64,000 nucleotides of DNA, from positions 434,001 to 498,000 of the forward strand of contig PNKZ01000001.1 of assembly GCA_013822735.1 (NCBI GenBank), in the 5' to 3' direction. The translations under genes were made by a program, and so were the position numbers. How positions within the stretch are numbered: the stretch's first letter is position 1; each line of letters begins with the position of its first letter. Of this stretch, positions 62,693 through 64,000 are shown piece by piece. The stretch is from Pirellula sp. (GTDB taxonomy: Bacteria; Planctomycetota; Planctomycetia; Pirellulales; PNKZ01). The notes below the pieces were generated by a model. That model ran no database searches and was not told where the DNA came from. It saw only the letters and a program-made list of their open reading frames with translations.

Positions 62693-63094
62693 CTACTTCG
62701 CCCCTTCGTTCGCCTTCATCTCGGCCAAGTGCTGAGCCACGCCGACCAACCGGTCCCAGTTGGCTTCCACATATTCCGGCGGGCCGCCGCTCATCGCCAC
62801 GGCCAGCGCCACCTTTTCCGTCGGCACCATTTCAATGGCGTCCCACGGGCAGACCGTCAGCTCGTACGGGTTCGTCTTCTTCTGCGGGATGTGAACGCAA
62901 ACCTCGCAGCCGACGCAACGTTCCAGATCGATCTGGCACCAGCTCTGCAAGTTGTGGAACTGGTCGTATTGCTGCAGCTTCACGATGCAGTCGACCGGGC
63001 AGACCTCGAGACACGACTCGCAGCCGGTGCAGTTGTCGGCATTGATGACGGCGAGTTCTTTCGGCAGCTTCTTACGAGGGCCTGCTTTGGCCAT
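62693..63094 (-). CDS. 4Fe-4S ferredoxin with unusual second cluster spacing
   Basis: A 133-residue ferredoxin-type protein. Cluster 1 is the usual Cx2Cx2Cx3CP (Cys22, 25, 28, 32). Cluster 2 has Cys60, Cys63 and Cys66, but the fourth ligand Cys82 follows 15 residues later (EVCVHIPQ...LTVCPWDAIEMV) instead of 3. Cys36 and Cys53 are extra. The C-terminal ~40 residues are helical. I use the ATG ending at 63094. It converges on the isomerase-like gene and is divergent from the ceramidase-like gene. It would carry electrons for an unknown partner. Confidence 0.85.
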   Translation of the reverse strand: MAKAGPRKKLPKELAVINADNCTGCESCLEVCPVDCIVKLQQYDQFHNLQSWCQIDLERCVGCEVCVHIPQKKTNPYELTVCPWDAIEMVPTEKVALAVAMSGGPPEYVEANWDRLVGVAQHLAEMKANEGAK

Positions 63095-63304
63095 CCGACG
63101 ATTCCTCTTCTGCAACAAGCGGCGGCGGTTCGTTGAGATACAAAATCATAGGAAGAAATCGGCCGAAGTCCAACTGCGGCCCACAGCGAATTTCTGCATT
63201 TTCAGATGAAAAATCGCTCAACATCGGGCAAAATGCGAATCCCGCCGCTCGCCACAGCCCATTCCCTTCGGCCCAATCCTCCGTTCATCGCCAAGGCATC
63301 CCTT

Positions 63305-64000
63305 ATGCGCAGTATCACGATTTGCGTTGTGCGTTCACTTTTGCTCGTTGCCGCCCTCAACGTGGCAGCAGTCTCTCTGACCGCCGAACCTGCGGCATCT
63401 CCCGCCGCGCCGGCGGCCCCCGCCTTGCTCAAGGTCGGCTTTGCCGAACGCGACATCACGCCGGAAGTCGGCATGGAACAGCCCGGCGGCTACGGTAAGT
63501 CGTACCACACCAAACTCCACGACCCCTGTAAGGTCCGCGCCTCGGTCTGGGACGACGGTACCACGCGGGCCGCCGTCGTCGGGATCGACGCCTTGCTCAT
63601 CCGTCGCGAAACCGTCGACGCCGTACGGCGCGGCATCCATCAGCGGTGCGGCATCCCCGCAACGCACATCCTCATCGGCGCGTCGCACTCGCATTCCTCC
63701 GGACCGGTCGGCATGGTCTTGCCCGGCGAATTCGACCACGCCTCCGCGCAGGTGCAAGACCTGGCCTACAAGCAGTCGTCATGTGCCGATCCCAAGTATC
63801 TCGCCCAGGTTGAAAAGCAACTCATCGAGGCCGTCGTCGCGGCCGACGCGGCGCGGCAGCCGGCGGCCGTCGGCGTAGGAAAGGGCATGGAAAACCAAGT
63901 CGCCTTCAACCGCCGCTTCCGCATGAAAAACGGCCTCACCGCCACCCACCCCCGGCAAGGCAACCCCGACATCGTCGAAGTCGCCGGCCCGACCGATCCC
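63305..64000 (+). CDS. Neutral ceramidase-like protein, 3' end outside window
   Basis: The first 232 residues of a secreted protein; the frame is open to the window end. A signal peptide (SLLLVAALNVAAVSLTA, cut near 27) is followed by VGFAERDITPEVG and PGGYGKSYH, the N-terminus of neutral/alkaline non-lysosomal ceramidase-like domains, and by ILIGASHSHSSGPVG with the Zn-binding His pair. Many planctomycete proteins with this domain are not tested; ceramide may not be the substrate. The leader contains a C-rich, G-poor stretch near 63250 but no clear promoter. Confidence 0.85.
   Translation, partial: MRSITICVVRSLLLVAALNVAAVSLTAEPAASPAAPAAPALLKVGFAERDITPEVGMEQPGGYGKSYHTKLHDPCKVRASVWDDGTTRAAVVGIDALLIRRETVDAVRRGIHQRCGIPATHILIGASHSHSSGPVGMVLPGEFDHASAQVQDLAYKQSSCADPKYLAQVEKQLIEAVVAADAARQPAAVGVGKGMENQVAFNRRFRMKNGLTATHPRQGNPDIVEVAGPTDP

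Overview
The window looks like chromosomal DNA of a planctomycete, probably near the Pirellulales. This is inferred from gene content: sulfatase, DUF1501, DUF1080, SMP-30 and PhyH proteins, a 6,000-residue secreted protein with a degenerate LEPRxLL-type N-terminal motif, a double-length UvrA, and ceramidase-like and OprP-like proteins. The DNA is GC-rich, so most antisense open frames are shadows. I saw no rRNA, tRNA, CRISPR array, integrase or transposase.

Layout. 1-9.7 kb: a truncated hypothetical gene on the plus strand, then a minus-strand block of secreted or Tat-exported proteins: a small membrane protein, an SMP-30/gluconolactonase-like enzyme, a DUF1080 + autotransporter-repeat + lactonase fusion, a DUF1501 protein, a sulfatase and a PhyH dioxygenase. 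10.2-28.3 kb: one giant gene for a subtilisin-like protease carrying three large repeated supermodules, 14 delta-60 motifs, three exact 336-bp tandem repeats and terminal cadherin-like domains. 28.3-34.3 kb: an ABC-F ATPase, an ABM monooxygenase, and a DEAD-box helicase-Uup operon.

34.7-39.1 kb: a minus-strand cluster headed by an ECF42-type sigma factor and containing DUF1579, YCII/DGPF, a CPAC membrane protein, DUF899, a 63-residue GyrI-like remnant and DUF1361. 39.4-41.1 kb: an OprP/OprO-like porin. 41.1-47.3 kb: the complete four-gene ligase-associated DNA repair operon (exonuclease, ATP-dependent ligase, Lhr-like helicase, PdeM phosphoesterase), with start and stop codons overlapping at every junction. 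Two copies of a 44-bp palindromic element lie in frame inside the helicase gene. 47.5-51 kb: a glycosidase-like secreted protein, a His-tailed secreted protein and a CBM9-like protein, separated by several unrelated inverted repeats and a clear intrinsic terminator.

51-58.2 kb: a 2390-residue tandem UvrA with a duplicated C-terminal domain I do not recognise. 58.4-64 kb: small housekeeping and secreted genes (membrane protein, AhpD-like, SGNH hydrolase, thioredoxin-like, AlkA-like glycosylase, sugar isomerase-like, ferredoxin) and the start of a ceramidase-like gene cut by the window end.

DNA repair is over-represented (ligase operon, tandem UvrA, AlkA). The secreted proteins fit a polysaccharide-degrading, surface-attached lifestyle. 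The most unusual items are the giant modular protease, the tandem UvrA with its C-terminal duplication, the DUF1080/lactonase fusion, and the palindromic element that has become protein-coding.
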